DNA of 64,000 nt from Sarcomyxa edulis (lineage: Eukaryota > Basidiomycota > Agaricomycetes > Agaricales > Mycenaceae): assembly GCA_009761415.1 (NCBI GenBank), contig QUOL01000011.1, positions 248,001 to 312,000 of the forward strand, in the 5' to 3' direction. Below, in pieces: positions 24,033 to 35,988 of this stretch (positions are counted from its first letter, which is position 1; each line of letters begins with the position of its first letter). The notes beneath the pieces are model-generated. The model was not told the DNA's origin and did no database searches. It saw only the letters and a list, made by a program, of their open reading frames with translations. Both the position numbers and the translations under genes were made by a program.

Positions 24033-24944
24033 TATACAAGTAGTCGCTGATACGTTTTCAAGAGAAACACATTTATTGACACATCTGTGACCGATTTTGG
24101 ATCTCGTATATGAGTTTTCAGCTGCGAGCCTGTTGATACTGAAGAGCCTTACCCTGCTTCCTACTAGATTATTCGATCTAGGAAGTATCGAAAGCTATAT
24201 GGTGATCAACAACCAATTTACAACAACCAGTACTTCCAAAAGCGAACGATTCATGACGTCGAACGTGAGTCACGACGTCATTACGATTTGTTGTTGCTCG
24301 GACCATTCTGATCAGTTCTTTAGTAGAATCTGCAGGCTTGTTTCAATAGGGTCGACAGCGCAGAGAATTGAGCCATCAGTAGAAGATTTCTGGCATGATT
24401 CTGCAAGCAGTCAGCGAGAAGCTCATGTCAACTTGCTCATAGTCTCATCGAGAGGTTGTTTGGTGTTTCCTACGGGTCCAAATAAACACGTACGCTGAGC
24501 CTCTCAACGGCCTGATCAACTTGCTTCTTGTCTTCCGCCGTCAACGGTCCATAACGCGTTAACGATCCAACGTGACTAGTCGACTATTGTCAAACAGCCT
24601 TCTTCCCTGTCGAATGTACTTGTCGATTCCCACCACACCCGGTCAAGCAGCTCCTGCCATGAGACTAGCAATGATCTTGCTCCACCGGCATGCTCACCTC
24701 CGACATGTATACGCATTATATCATAGACGGTCAACATATTCCTCGACTCTGCTACGGCAAGCCATATGATACATCGGGATGGATAGCCCGCAAATGACCT
24801 GTAACGCCGAAATTGACGCTGATGATTACAGCCGACATTGACGGCCAGCCCCATTCATTTTGGAAATAAAGATATATAAAGGCAGAACTTGGGATGGGGA
24901 CAGCACCGAGCATAACCCTGTCCCCTCAAAGTCTGAACATCAAT
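24033..24944. other. Spacer between tandem secreted-protein genes
   Basis: It holds the 3' end of copy 1, about 500 bp with nothing recognisable, and from about 24650 the copied promoter of copy 2. No ORF in it has the look of a gene. Confidence 0.45.
24870..24880 (+). promoter_or_regulatory. TATA box of small secreted protein copy 2
   Basis: gatatataaag followed by gcag lies about 65-70 nt upstream of ATG 24945, mirroring the element of copy 1. Confidence 0.6.
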
Positions 24945-25483
24945 ATGAAACTCTTCAGCCTAGCACTCTCTGCCGTCCTCGCCTCATGTGCTCTCGCACA
25001 ACGCATCTCGATTGGATCTCCAGCAGACATGGCCACCGTTGCAGCAGGTAGTGAACTCGTAGTTGAGGTTGACAGCAAAGTATGTCATGTCTCGACCAAC
25101 CTCAGGATCACCAAGCGCTCACACTGTATCGACAGAATTCTCTGTCGTCTATAAACGAGATTGCTCTTGTCATCGGCATATCTTTCTGTCCGGAGTTCCC
25201 CTGTCCTCCCCCGTCCGAAGTCATTGGAACAGTCCTCCTGAAAACCGACAATTACGCCCCTCAATTCCACTCTGATCCCTCCGGGACACGAGCGTATGAG
25301 AACTTTACTGTCACTATTCCCTCCTCTGCTACGGGCACGGCGCAGTTGAATATTGGGCACTTCAGTCTTCTTGGTGTGAGTACCTTAACTGTTCTCATCC
25401 AGTCTATAGACTGACGTTTGATTTTGTAGGTTTCTGGAACGCCTTCCATCGAATATGTCAACACGACCATCGTCGTGGTATGA
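24945..25483 (+). CDS. Small secreted protein, tandem copy 2
   Basis: Three exons: 24945-25079, 25136-25375 and 25430-25483, giving 142 residues. The signal peptide is MKLFSLALSAVLASCALAQ, followed by RISIGSPADMATVAAGSELV. The Cys pair (ISFCPEFPCPPPSEVIGTVL), the sequon block ENFTVTIPS, TAQLNIGHFSLLG and the end NTTIVVV all match copy 1. Lengths and intron positions are the same, so the pair arose by tandem duplication. They differ mainly in the loop after the Cys pair (PQFHSDPSGTRAYENF against PQFQTGPPFDKPPYQNF), which may mark diverging ligand contacts. Function unknown. Confidence 0.8.
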
Positions 25484-25857
25484 GATACATATAGTTTCTG
25501 ATTATTTGAGAGGAACATATATCTGGAAGGACTTACTGGTATTGCATCTCCTACAAGCTAGTACGAACCTTTGAGGGTACTCACTGCAGACTTCCACTTG
25601 CAAATCTGATACGAGAGATGATACTTACCGATATATGGACTCGTTATATATCATCTTTGATTCGAGCAGTATCGCATAGTCATGCAATACCATATTACCG
25701 ACCTTCAAATCGAATACAAAGTGCAAGAGAACCAAGACCTTTATCAACGATGATTCTCATGTGACAGTCGCGTCAAACGTGACACACGCGTCGTTCCCAC
25801 GCGATTTGTGACTTTTTTCGAACCAACTCTCCTACTTACTGTCAAACTCAGACCAAA
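25484..25857. other. Intergenic region
   Basis: It contains the 3' end of the secreted-protein gene and the PIF1 promoter. There are short inverted words such as gatgattctcatgtgacagtc, but no clear element. Confidence 0.35.
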
Positions 25858-28163
25858 ATGCCCAATCCTCCTCCACGAAAGCCGCATTCCGCCATTAATT
25901 CGGTCCACAGAGACTGGTCGGATTCCGGTGCCCAGACTTCCCAATCATCGCAAGATATCTATTGGTCTCCTTCTCCTCAACCTCAACCGCCGCGACCAAA
26001 GCTTTCAGGTGCAGCACAGCGTATGAAAGACATCGAAGACGCCCTATCAGGAGACCCAATAATTCCTGAGCGTAAACCACGTACCTCCCAACCCCTCATA
26101 ACATCAAAAGCAATCAACAAACGTCCTAGTCCAGGCTCGGAGAATACGCTACCCACGAAAAAGGCCAGAGAACTCCCAAAATCTTGGGGAGAAACCGCAT
26201 CATCCACGGCTCAGTCTTCATCTTCCTCGAGACAGACCAACCACAAGGTAAGCAACACCATCACCGCACCCCGGTCCTCGAGTTCAAAGAAAGGCAAGGT
26301 CGCAGGAGTATTTTTGAGCCCAGAACAGAACCAGATATTGAAATTGGTGCAAGACGAACACAGTGTGTTCTATACAGGAAGTGCTGGTGAGTATCTCATG
26401 CGCATATATGCCACTTCCTTCCACTGACTCCTATCTAGGAACTGGTAAATCTGTCCTGCTGCGTGAAATCATCAAGACTCTTCGCAAGAAATATGTCAAA
26501 TCCCCCGATGCTGTTGCTATCACCGCTTCTACTGGAATTGCTGCGTGCAATATTGGTGGCGTCACTATTCACTCGTTTGCTGGAATTGGCCTTGGTATCG
26601 AGAGCGCCGAAGATTTGTGTAAAAAGATTAGAAAGAATAAGAAGGCCATGGCACGATGGCTGAGAACCAAGGTCCTGATCATTGATGAAGGTGAGTCTTC
26701 CTTATAGCACACCGAACTCAATCTCAATTGCCTTATGACTCTAGTATCAATGGTAGACGGTGATCTCTTCGATAAATTAGCTCGAATCGGTAGTATGCTG
26801 AGAAAGAGCGTTCAACCTTTCGGTGGCATACAGGTGCGCCCCTCTCACACGAATATATTGGGGCGAATCCTAACACTTAGTATCAGGTCATCGTAACAGG
26901 CGATTTCTTCCAACTGCCTCCCGTCACCAAAGGTGGTGGACAAGTGAAATTCGCGTTCGAGGCGCAGTTATGGAACCAGACCATCAAGAGGACTTTCAAC
27001 CTCACTCAGGTCTTCAGGCAGCGCGATCAAGGTCAGTTCGTTCCGCTTGGTTTCTAATCGTTCAACGTCTAACAGACGCGTCGCTCAGAATTTGTGGATA
27101 TGCTGAATGAAATGCGATTTGGACGACTGTCATCCAAATCTATTGCCAAATTCCATTCTTTGTCGAGACCGATTGAATACGACGACGGCCTTGGTCCTAC
27201 TGAACTGTATGCGTGCCAATTTTTCCTATTATCAGAACCTCTGACCAAGTATCATTCATATCTAGGTTCCCTCGCCGAGAAGACGTGGACCGATCTAACA
27301 CTAACCGAATGCGCCAACTGAACACAGCTGATAAAACATTCCCCGCCACCGACGGTGGAACAATCCAAGATCTCACTCAACGAGGAAAGATGCTCGCGAA
27401 CTTTATGGCTCCCGAGAATCTAGTCTTGCGCCTGGGCGCTCAAGTTATGCTTATCAAGAACTTGGACGAGAACTTGGTCAATGGAAGTATGGGCGTGGTG
27501 GCCAGATTTGTGGATCCCGCAATTTACGGGACCGACAAGGACACTGAGTTCAGTGGTGGGATAGCGGAGACGAGTGCTGGAATTGGAAAAGATGGAAAGA
27601 AGATTGGGACGGGGTCGGCGACGGCACGGACTGCAGAGTATCCAGTCGTTGACTTCGTTATGCCGAATGGGGGAAAGAAACAAGTTTTGATTGTCCCGGA
27701 AGTATGGAAGGTGGAATTGCCCAACGGGGAGATTCAAGTCAGCAGATGTCAGGTGTGTTGGGTTTCCTTTCTAGCGTCCTTGAAGAAGCTCAATGCATGA
27801 ACATTGTAGTTTCCGTTGATATTGGCGTGGGCTATGAGTATTCACAAGTCCCAAGGGCAAACCCTTGAAAGAGTCAAAGTCGACCTTGGCAAAGTCTTCG
27901 AGAAGGGTTTGTTGGCTTCTTGTGTATGCCATCGTTTCCTAGATACTAATCAGCAACATTATATACAGGTCAGGCCTATGTCGCTCTCTCGCGAGCCACC
28001 TCCTTGGAAGGCCTACAAGTCCTCAATTTCCGCCCCGAGAAAGTACATTAAATTCGTGTTCTCTCCCGAATTGTTCATTTGTTAACGCTTTCTTCCGCAG
28101 GTCCAAGCACATCCTAAAGTTGCTGAGTGGAGCAAAACTTTGGAAACGGTATCAGAGGCCTGA
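25858..28163 (+). CDS. PIF1: PIF1-family 5'-3' DNA helicase
   Basis: It unwinds DNA in the nucleus and mitochondria, removes telomerase from ends and resolves G-quadruplexes. A disordered Pro/Ser/Lys-rich N-terminus (about 150 residues) leads to the helicase core. Motifs in order: Q-like [13 protein letters not shown], Walker [18 protein letters not shown] (split by an intron), [20 protein letters not shown] (motif Ia), Walker [19 protein letters not shown], motif [26 protein letters not shown] (motif IV), [20 protein letters not shown] and [20 protein letters not shown] (motif V), and [20 protein letters not shown] (motif VI). Every catalytic motif is intact. The ATG at 25858 is the first in frame; the stop is TGA 28161-28163. 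Confidence 0.95.
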
Positions 28164-28439
28164 ATGCATGTCCCAGGACCTTTTACAGACTACTTGGACT
28201 AATCATATCGAGACTGAATGCATACCCACAATCATGTACATACATGCTATTCAGACAACCGGATTCATGGCTAGCCTGAGTCGTATTTATATCTGAGTTC
28301 CAGACGCGTATGTACGCGCCGTGAAACTTGAGCTCGAGTACGCGTGCCCCGATCATCCGTTTAAGCGGCCAAATACGATTCTCTCCAAATCTTCTCACCT
28401 CAGTGACTGCAATAACCTCGCGGCCAACTTTTCACGACG

Positions 28440-30161
28440 ATGGTCGACTCTGTTGAGTGAGTACTCGAGTATATTTTTGTCTCCCATGCAACTCGAATGT
28501 GCGCTCATCTTTGAGTTTATAGCAATAATGTGCAAAATAATCAGGATTTCGACCGCGATTTGCACCTCGCAATCCTGGCCGAACGAGCATCGATAAATGG
28601 CATGTCTTGCGGCACAGCCAGATCTTACATTGAATCAAAGGAACGCGATCTCTGTATCTCCATCATAGCATTGCGAAGGGTCCGGAATGCCCTTGCTTCG
28701 ATACATACCCTCCCTGACGAAATTTTGGTCCATATATTTCAACTCATCGCTCCCGAGGATCCACGCCAAGTACCTCTTCGGATATCGTTATATTGGATGA
28801 ACGTCACAAGAGTATGCAGTCGGTGGCGAAACGTTGCAATGGGGACATCGACTTTCTGGACTTTTCTAGACATGCGAGCCGGTGTTGGTCTTGTATCTGA
28901 ATTCATCAAACGATCCAAGGTAGCCCCTCTCGACTTCTTCATGAGCAGCACCGCTGCTTCAGTTGAATCCGTAGAGCAAACTATGAGGGTAATAAAACCA
29001 CACTTTGACCGCGTGCGCAAGTTTGAAGCGAGCCTTCGGTTGGGGGCGATGACTCGTTTAGTCGCAGATCTTCAGCAGGACGCACCCATTCTAGAGACTC
29101 TAAGTCTTGCACCGGCTTCTACAAGTGTAATTGTTCCCCGAGATACGACCATCATAATTCCTGGCATCTTCAACGGACATGCGCCCTCCCTCCGTCGAAT
29201 CCATCTCTCTAACACGTCCATGCCATGGTCATTGTTCCAGCCCCCTGGCGGTCTCGTTATTCTAGACTTGAATTACCAATCTCCTTCTGATGCTCCTGCA
29301 ATGGAGATATTTCTCGACATCCTTGCCAATAGTCCCAACCTCGAAACCTTGTCGTTGGCCCATGCCGGCCCTCAGCTTCCCAACAACGTGTTTCTGTGTC
29401 CGACTCGGACCCCCACGAGGATCGTCGATTTGCCTCGTCTGCAAGCATTGACGCTCAATAATCGGGCCGTAGATGTCGCGCATCTACTTGTCTACCTAAA
29501 CTTTTTAACGACATGCAAACTCTATCTTACCGCTGACTACACGAATTGGAGCGGAAATCACGACCCATATACACCACTGCTTTCGCAGGGCTCTGCGGCA
29601 GCACGCGTCTTATCATCTATCCGTTTCTTGACCATCTCTATCGACGACATGGATAATGTCTCAGTTGTGGGTAGTGACACATCAGATAACAATCCTGTCC
29701 GACCTTCGATCGATATAACTTCTTATGATTCACCCTATGTTTCACCTCTATTGAACTTCACGTCATTCCTCCCATCGTCACAAGTGAAAGAACTAGTTAT
29801 CGAAAACTTTGCCACACACAATTCCGAAATAGATTGGCGACATGTTTTCAGCAATCTCAATAGGTTGTCGACCCTCTGCATAAGGGAATCCAACGGTGTC
29901 CTAGTTCCCGGAGAACCGGTACTCCAGGCTCTTCGAACCACTCAAGTAGATTGTGACTCCATTGTCTGTCCTTCCTTGGAAAAATTGTCGCTTATCGGGT
30001 TCGATTTTGAAAGTTCGGTGGACAAGGAATTGGTCGAGCTGTGTACGCATAGGGCTACATCCGGAGCTCCTCTTGCAGCCATACATATTCCTGGCTTGGA
30101 CGAGAATATTGCAAAGAGGCTGAAGGAGATCCTAACTCATGTTGAACCATGTTTTCCCTAG
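28440..30161 (+). CDS. F-box-like protein
   Basis: A short first exon (ATG at 28440, MVDSV) is spliced over a 67 nt intron to one long exon ending TAG at 30159-30161, about 550 residues. It opens with an acidic helix, then SIIALRRVRNALASIHTLPD and the F-box LPDEILVHIFQLIAPEDPRQ, then WMNVTRVCSRWRNVAMGTST and FWTFLDM. This is the common Agaricomycete F-box arrangement (helix, LPxEIL..IF, then VC..WR..A...P.LW). The rest is leucine-rich with LRR-like pieces (LPRLQALTLNNR; CPSLEKLSLIGFDF). It is a candidate SCF substrate adaptor. It is related in layout to the two F-box genes at 38-42 kb. Confidence 0.8.
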
Positions 30162-30357
30162 GCTCGGGTTCTGGACTTCGCGCAGTCTTACGGCAAGGCG
30201 CTCGAAAGTCCTTGTCACGAAAGTACACATGCGCGGGACGTACGTTGGGTATGGGTATTGAGCCATTGACTAATAGATAGCCATCAAATCCGAGAAACCA
30301 AACTATATCTGCCACTTCCTTTCGAAGATAGATACTCGTCACATCTAAGACGCTGTG

Positions 30358-33300
30358 TCATATGTCATACTGCAAGAAGAAGCATAAGCCAAAAGAGAAT
30401 GTAAAAGAGGGCATCATGCTACCTGTACGACCATGGACGTAGGCCAGGGCGATGGGAACTGGTTCTGGTCCAGGTAGGACCAACGAACGGCAGGCTTACT
30501 GCTATCTTTGAACCTGACGCAATGACCGATAAGAATCAATCTTAGATCGTAGGATCGGTCTTGTCGTATTTACCTTTTTAATACGCCAGACTGTCCCGGG
30601 GCACGTCGAAGGTTATCCAGTTCAAATATGGCTCGGAGGACCTCAGCCATGATCTAAGATTGAATCAGCATAATAATCGGTCGACAGTATGCTCTGAGAC
30701 CAACTTTGTGTGCGACGGTATCTCCGAGACACCTTCAAATTGATTCCAGGTCAATTGTGAGAGAGTCGCGAGCAGTGGTATCGACTTACCGAGATACATG
30801 TCCTCCCGCGAGATAACGTTCTTTGGGAGTTCTTGAGACATCAACTCGTTCCGGTTCAGGGAACACTCGCTCCTGTAAACAACATAATCGTGAGAACAGA
30901 GGCATTGAAGAACACAGGCAACGAACGTTCAAACTGGCATCTGCGATATCTAGAAAGAGTGCTGCGCCCTTCGGGACTGGGCGGCCAGAGAGTGTTTGAT
31001 CAATCAGAGTAGTGCCTGCCGATTCTATCATGAAAATGCAATGCGATCTGAAGAGCTGCAGCTGGACATACAATAGAAACCTTGCAACGGAGGATCCAGC
31101 CCTAAAAGTAATAGAGTCGTCGTCGATGAACTATCTGGAGGAAATAAAATAGTGACTGACTGAGACCCTCGTAGATGTATTGGTTGACGGTAGCTTTGAA
31201 CTTGGCATCCGGACTCGAAAGCACAGCGCGAAGCTCATCCTCCTTGTCAGAGCCCAGGTAAAGGTTGAGGATGTTCGTCAAAGCTATGATTGATCGTCAG
31301 AGAAGAGACATTGGCCAATGTTTATATAACGAACATAGAGATAATTCGACGGTGGATCCGACCATGATTGCAAGGATCGAGTTCGCTAATTGATCTGTCG
31401 AATGGCTAAGTTCGTACAGGCGTTTGGCGAGTTCTTGCCGTTCCGGTTTCTTCTGTTTCCAAATTATCTGGGAGACAGTGTCAACGAGACCAGCAATGGA
31501 AAGCTATTGCAAGACGTATGAGCATTTCAGATGGTTAAAGCATGTTCGGGTGACTTGCTCTTTGACCAGCAGTCGCATTCAAGTGATTCTTTATGTGCTG
31601 CAATAGACCGTCGATGTGGCTTTCAACTCGGTCTTGTAAGACAACGAGTCTCGAGGGCTCAGTATTCAGGAATACGAAACTGAATAGGGTCAATACATCA
31701 GAGAATTTGGACCTAAATGATCGATGCGACGTACGAATATATATCGCCAAGGATGTCATGCAGCTGAGACGGGGTATAAGTCCCATGAGGATGTTCCTTG
31801 GTCTTGAGCTGTATGCCAGCCTTGTATGAGGTGTCAGCTTACTGCTCAAATTACAAGATGACGGTATGACTCACGACCTCACTAGTCACCCAATACAAAG
31901 GAACATAGGGAAGAACGTCTCGCACGATATCGACTGCATTAGTTTTACTGCCGACGAGAGTATATGAGCATGATTTGACGAGTTGGCGAGTGGTGTCATA
32001 GAAGAAACGTCCGATCTTATCGAGATATCCTGGAGATTCTCCGAGAGTCGCTGTGACCAACTCGTATTCTTTGGTGAGCGGATCTCCAGTAGCAATGAAA
32101 AATCTGCCGCTCTCCGTGAGTACAATAAGAGACTTAGGAGGAAAAAAGTACGTACCCTTTCCCTTTGGTCACCTTGGCTGCGTTGGCAGCATACGAGGTT
32201 TTGTATACGGCAGGTTTTCCCAAAACTTCCGCAACTTCTGCGTAATCTTTGATGGTCTGAGCGACCTGCTTTGTCTTTGGTCTGGATAAGTCATACTTGT
32301 CTATCACGCCTAGCTTCGTCAGATAGGTCTGCATCGCATTTGGAGTCATGAGAGGAAACCATGTGTAAACGCTGTCCGAAGTGAAGTTCTGCGGGAGAGT
32401 GCGCAACAAGAGACGTCCAAGAGTACTTCCAAAGCCAGTGCCGCTTGGGTCTTTCTGACAATCAGCAAAGCCCCACGTTGTGAGATTGTGCGGAGTGTAA
32501 TCGGCGGTGAAGAACCTGTCGCCTCGGGTTAAAGCGATGGCGTCGCTCAAAATGGCTCTGCTGATCGTGTAGCCTGAATTCCGTGGTGTCAAGAATGTTG
32601 TGAGACGCTGAAGGAGGTGTCCATACCTGGGCAAAGACCAGCGCCTTCAACGAGGTGTTTTGTTTCCTCAGCCTGGAGGCCAACATAGAGCTCGAGGTGG
32701 TTGATGTCCCCATATAATTTTTCGGCTGCCTCAGCGATAGCAGGGTCTGGGTTCCATTCCATAAAGCTAGCGTAGGCTAGCATCAGACAGTCCATCAGTA
32801 CTAGTACACCGCAAGTTCGAAAGGACCACTAGCACTTACGCTTCAAGCCGAGATACTTCCTAAAATCGTTCAACGAGCACACACCCCATTGACGATTTTG
32901 TTCGATACCCATGATTTCGTGAAGACGCATGACGGCTACGACAGAAAAAGTCAGCGACATTTTGACCCAACATCGAGCGTCAACCTCGTACCTGGTGTCC
33001 CTCGAGCGCGGAATGCGGCCGCAGGGGATTCCGTACTATGCAGTCGGTGAGACGAACGAAATATAGAAAAAAACCGTCGAACACATACGCGTTTTGGATA
33101 ATATTGGCCAATTCTTCGTCTTTGAATGTCCCATCTTCTTGTCGTTGCAAACTCGTGATAGGATAAGCACACAAATAGCAAAGATGCAAGACCCCATGCA
33201 CTCACTGTCCAAAGGTCCAGTGGGTAATATCGACTTCCATCGCTTGCAATTTCGCAGCAGCAGCTCTGAAGTCTTGGGATTTGACCTGATATCTTGTACT

Positions 33301-35164
33301 GAGTTATGCTTCCAGCTTGACCAAAGACGGGATTTGCCTACCTGATCTGGCGTTTTTCCGTCGAAAACTTGGTTAAAGACCTTTTCAGCCCAGTCTTGGT
33401 CTTGGACGCTTGTCGTTGCATGCCAACGGTAGAGACAATTGAACTACGACGGGGTAAGAATGAGTATGAAATCGTAAAATGGTAGAAATGGTGGAAATGA
33501 CTGGTTACCTCGACGCTGCATACATTTCCCTTCCCCCTTTCGAATACGGAGTGATCTAGGTTCCGAATTTCCTGTGATATCAAGGTAGTTCAGACTATGC
33601 ACATTCCAGCAATTTGTAAGGGCTGACTCCAAACGGATTCAAGCTCCAGCTGCTTCCTTGTCTGACCAAACCAAGAATGGAACTGAAGTAGTCTGAGAAA
33701 ATAACGGATCCGAACCAACCACAATTGATGAGGCGTGCTGTTTGGAATAGCTCCTCCTCTTGGGCCAAGAGCTGCGGACTACTTGGGCTAAGAGTGGTAG
33801 GGTTTACGAATGTACCTTTCTCGTTGATCTCGAGCAATTTCTTGACAATGTACTGTTTATAGACGGTCAATGCATTGAAAACATCGACGGAAAGGGCACA
33901 TACGTTGTGATTTCGGTTGAAAAGGATCAGAAGAGAGCAGACTGCAGGAGGAAGAAGGAGCAACCTGTCTTCGGCGAAAACATCCGGATAGAGAGTACCG
34001 TATCCGTCGCGCTTCCTGACTTTGTCCTGGGTGGCCTGGTTATGACCATATAAGGGAGAAAGATCGACGTAGCTGGACGTCTCGTTGATGTTGAAGTCCG
34101 TGTGTGAGGTACGGAAGACACTGTGCAGGACTTAACGATCTTGTATAGTCTCATGGTATCGATCAGACTCACCTGTGAATAACGAGTGCGGCAAAAGCAA
34201 ACATCAGGCTTGACAATCCGGCGGGGTGTTCAACAAACTACGGGTCAATGTTTAGTATATAAGTGCGACGCATCTGTAATGGAGGTCCAAATGACTCACC
34301 CCTTCACGTCTCAGGAGGGTGTCGAAGATAAGTCCAGGGTCAGGAAGCGCGTTCTTCGGGAGAGGATGAGACTGCTGGACACTACGCGCATACGGAGCTC
34401 CACTTCTGCCTAACCCGGGGAGGTCGATATTGTTGCCTGAACCGTCTGCAGAGCGCCAGGCGTTATTGATGATAGCAGGAGAAGAAGTGGCGGAGGGGGC
34501 AGGCCCGGACGTCCCAGCCTTCTTATAGTCGTTGGTCCCAAGGTACGTTGAAGGAGGATGCGCGAGGTCACTGTAAACTAGGGAATCATCGTCAGGCTGT
34601 GAGATCAAATACAGAAGTCACGACGCACGAAGCTCGACTACTTTATCTTGAAGCTTTGTGGCCAACGGGCTCCCATCAAGACGAGAGATGAATACGAGAG
34701 CGTGCTCGAGCTGTCAATAGGTGATGAGTCTCTGAATATATGACTCGGAGGAAAATACATCATACCAACAGCTTGCGGTCATCGATGGCCTCGGTATGCC
34801 TCAGGGCATCTATGACTGCCGACTATAATGCATTGTCAGGATGTCAGAAGAAATATGACAAGCGTAGAGCTCACGATGACGGAGAGATCGACAGGTAAAT
34901 CTTTCCTTATCTGATGAAAAGAAGTCATATGTTTCGCACGACTTCTTGGTTATGTGGGTCACTCACTGCTTCTCTAAAATTACTGAAGACTTTAGCACTA
35001 TTCCCAGCCGATAACGCGCTGGATGAGCCCTGAGGCAGGCCACTGGGAACAGTATCCTAGAATAATGGTTATAGTATATTGACGCCACACACATATGGTG
35101 AAAAACTTACGACGCTCTGCTGCGTGGGCCGTTTGAAGATTGAGGGTATTCTGTTGAGAGACAT
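30358..35164 (-). CDS. ppoA: Psi-producing/linoleate diol synthase-type fatty acid oxygenase (heme peroxidase + P450)
   Basis: The enzyme oxygenates linoleic or oleic acid to a hydroperoxide in its N-terminal dioxygenase domain and rearranges it in its C-terminal P450 domain to oxylipins that control sporulation and development. The start ATG is at 35162-35164 (MSLNRIPSIFKRP). The peroxidase half reads YSDLAHPPSTYLGTNDYKKA, DFNINETSSYVDLSPLYGHN, the heme ligand region FNRNHN and the catalytic Tyr motif LYRWHATTS. The P450 half has EGLRLDPPLQGFY (ExxR), PEPERVDVSRTPKERYLAG and RCLGDTVAHK, so the heme-thiolate Cys is present. The protein ends PWPTSMVVQYDI at 30358. About 20 introns; several internal boundaries are approximate. 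Both domains look intact, unlike PpoC-type enzymes that lack the P450 Cys. Confidence 0.9.
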
Positions 35165-35850
35165 GCTCGTTGTCTGCCCAAAAGATATGCAAGGAGCGGT
35201 CGTATAGAGGAGAGAAGGAGGTCCCAACACTCAGGTTTAAGAAGGTGAGCCACTGAATTTGGTCTAATCCGGATAGAAGGGTCGTAAAGTGGAAACATAA
35301 AGTATGACAGCTGCAATGGAGATAGAGAGTCGATATTAATGAATAGATACCCGGTGACCTCCCAAGCGGTTACCCAAGAGTTGTAAAATTTCGCTTCAGG
35401 TGATAGAAGTCGCGCCGTGAGGTCGACTCCATCAGGCTCAGAAGGCATCAGCCTCAACAAGCTCAACGGCTGCTCGAGAGTAATAGACCGAGCAGATTTC
35501 CTGTTGAGTAGTGTAAACACTTCCACTAATAGCTTCACCAGCTATAGCTAGCCGAGGAAAGACCGGGGGTACCGAGATCGTCGATCGACTGACAGACGTC
35601 TTGGAACCGAAAAGCGATGTCCCGGGCCTGTGCGATATCGGGATCTTTCATGCTCCTGATCGATATCTTGAAGCTTTCCAAACTCCGAGTTGATATCGTA
35701 CGTACGTTGGTTATATTGCAAATGTGGAGGAAGACATCCCAAAAGTGACCCATACTGAAAACGTTCTTGCGATGAGACCGGCCGCGAGAACGGCCGCGGG
35801 CTTCTTTATCTGGAGGGCTCATAGGCATTCAGCAATTTCTTAGTATCCTG
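35165..35850 (-). pseudogene. Unidentified coding-like stretch upstream of the Ppo gene
   Basis: Two minus-strand ORFs lie end to end, 35828-35535 (98 residues) and 35538-35107. The second overlaps the first exon of the Ppo gene in another frame, so only its upstream part is of interest. They contain plausible protein pieces: MGHFWDVFLHICNITNVRTI, and FYNSWVTAWEVTGYLFINID followed by Leu-rich text. The switch from one frame to the next falls near 35535 without good splice sites. I recognise neither. It may be a degraded gene or a Ppo 5' extension; it is too uncertain to call a functional gene. Confidence 0.25.
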
Positions 35851-35988
35851 GATACTGGCGAGAAAAGAACCGAATGGCACGACTCCGGATTCAATCCAAA
35901 TTCTGATTGATGTCATCTGCTAGAAACGAGAAAACATCGCTCATGCCACTGACCGAGTGCTATGCAAATAAGATTGAGAAGAGAACAG

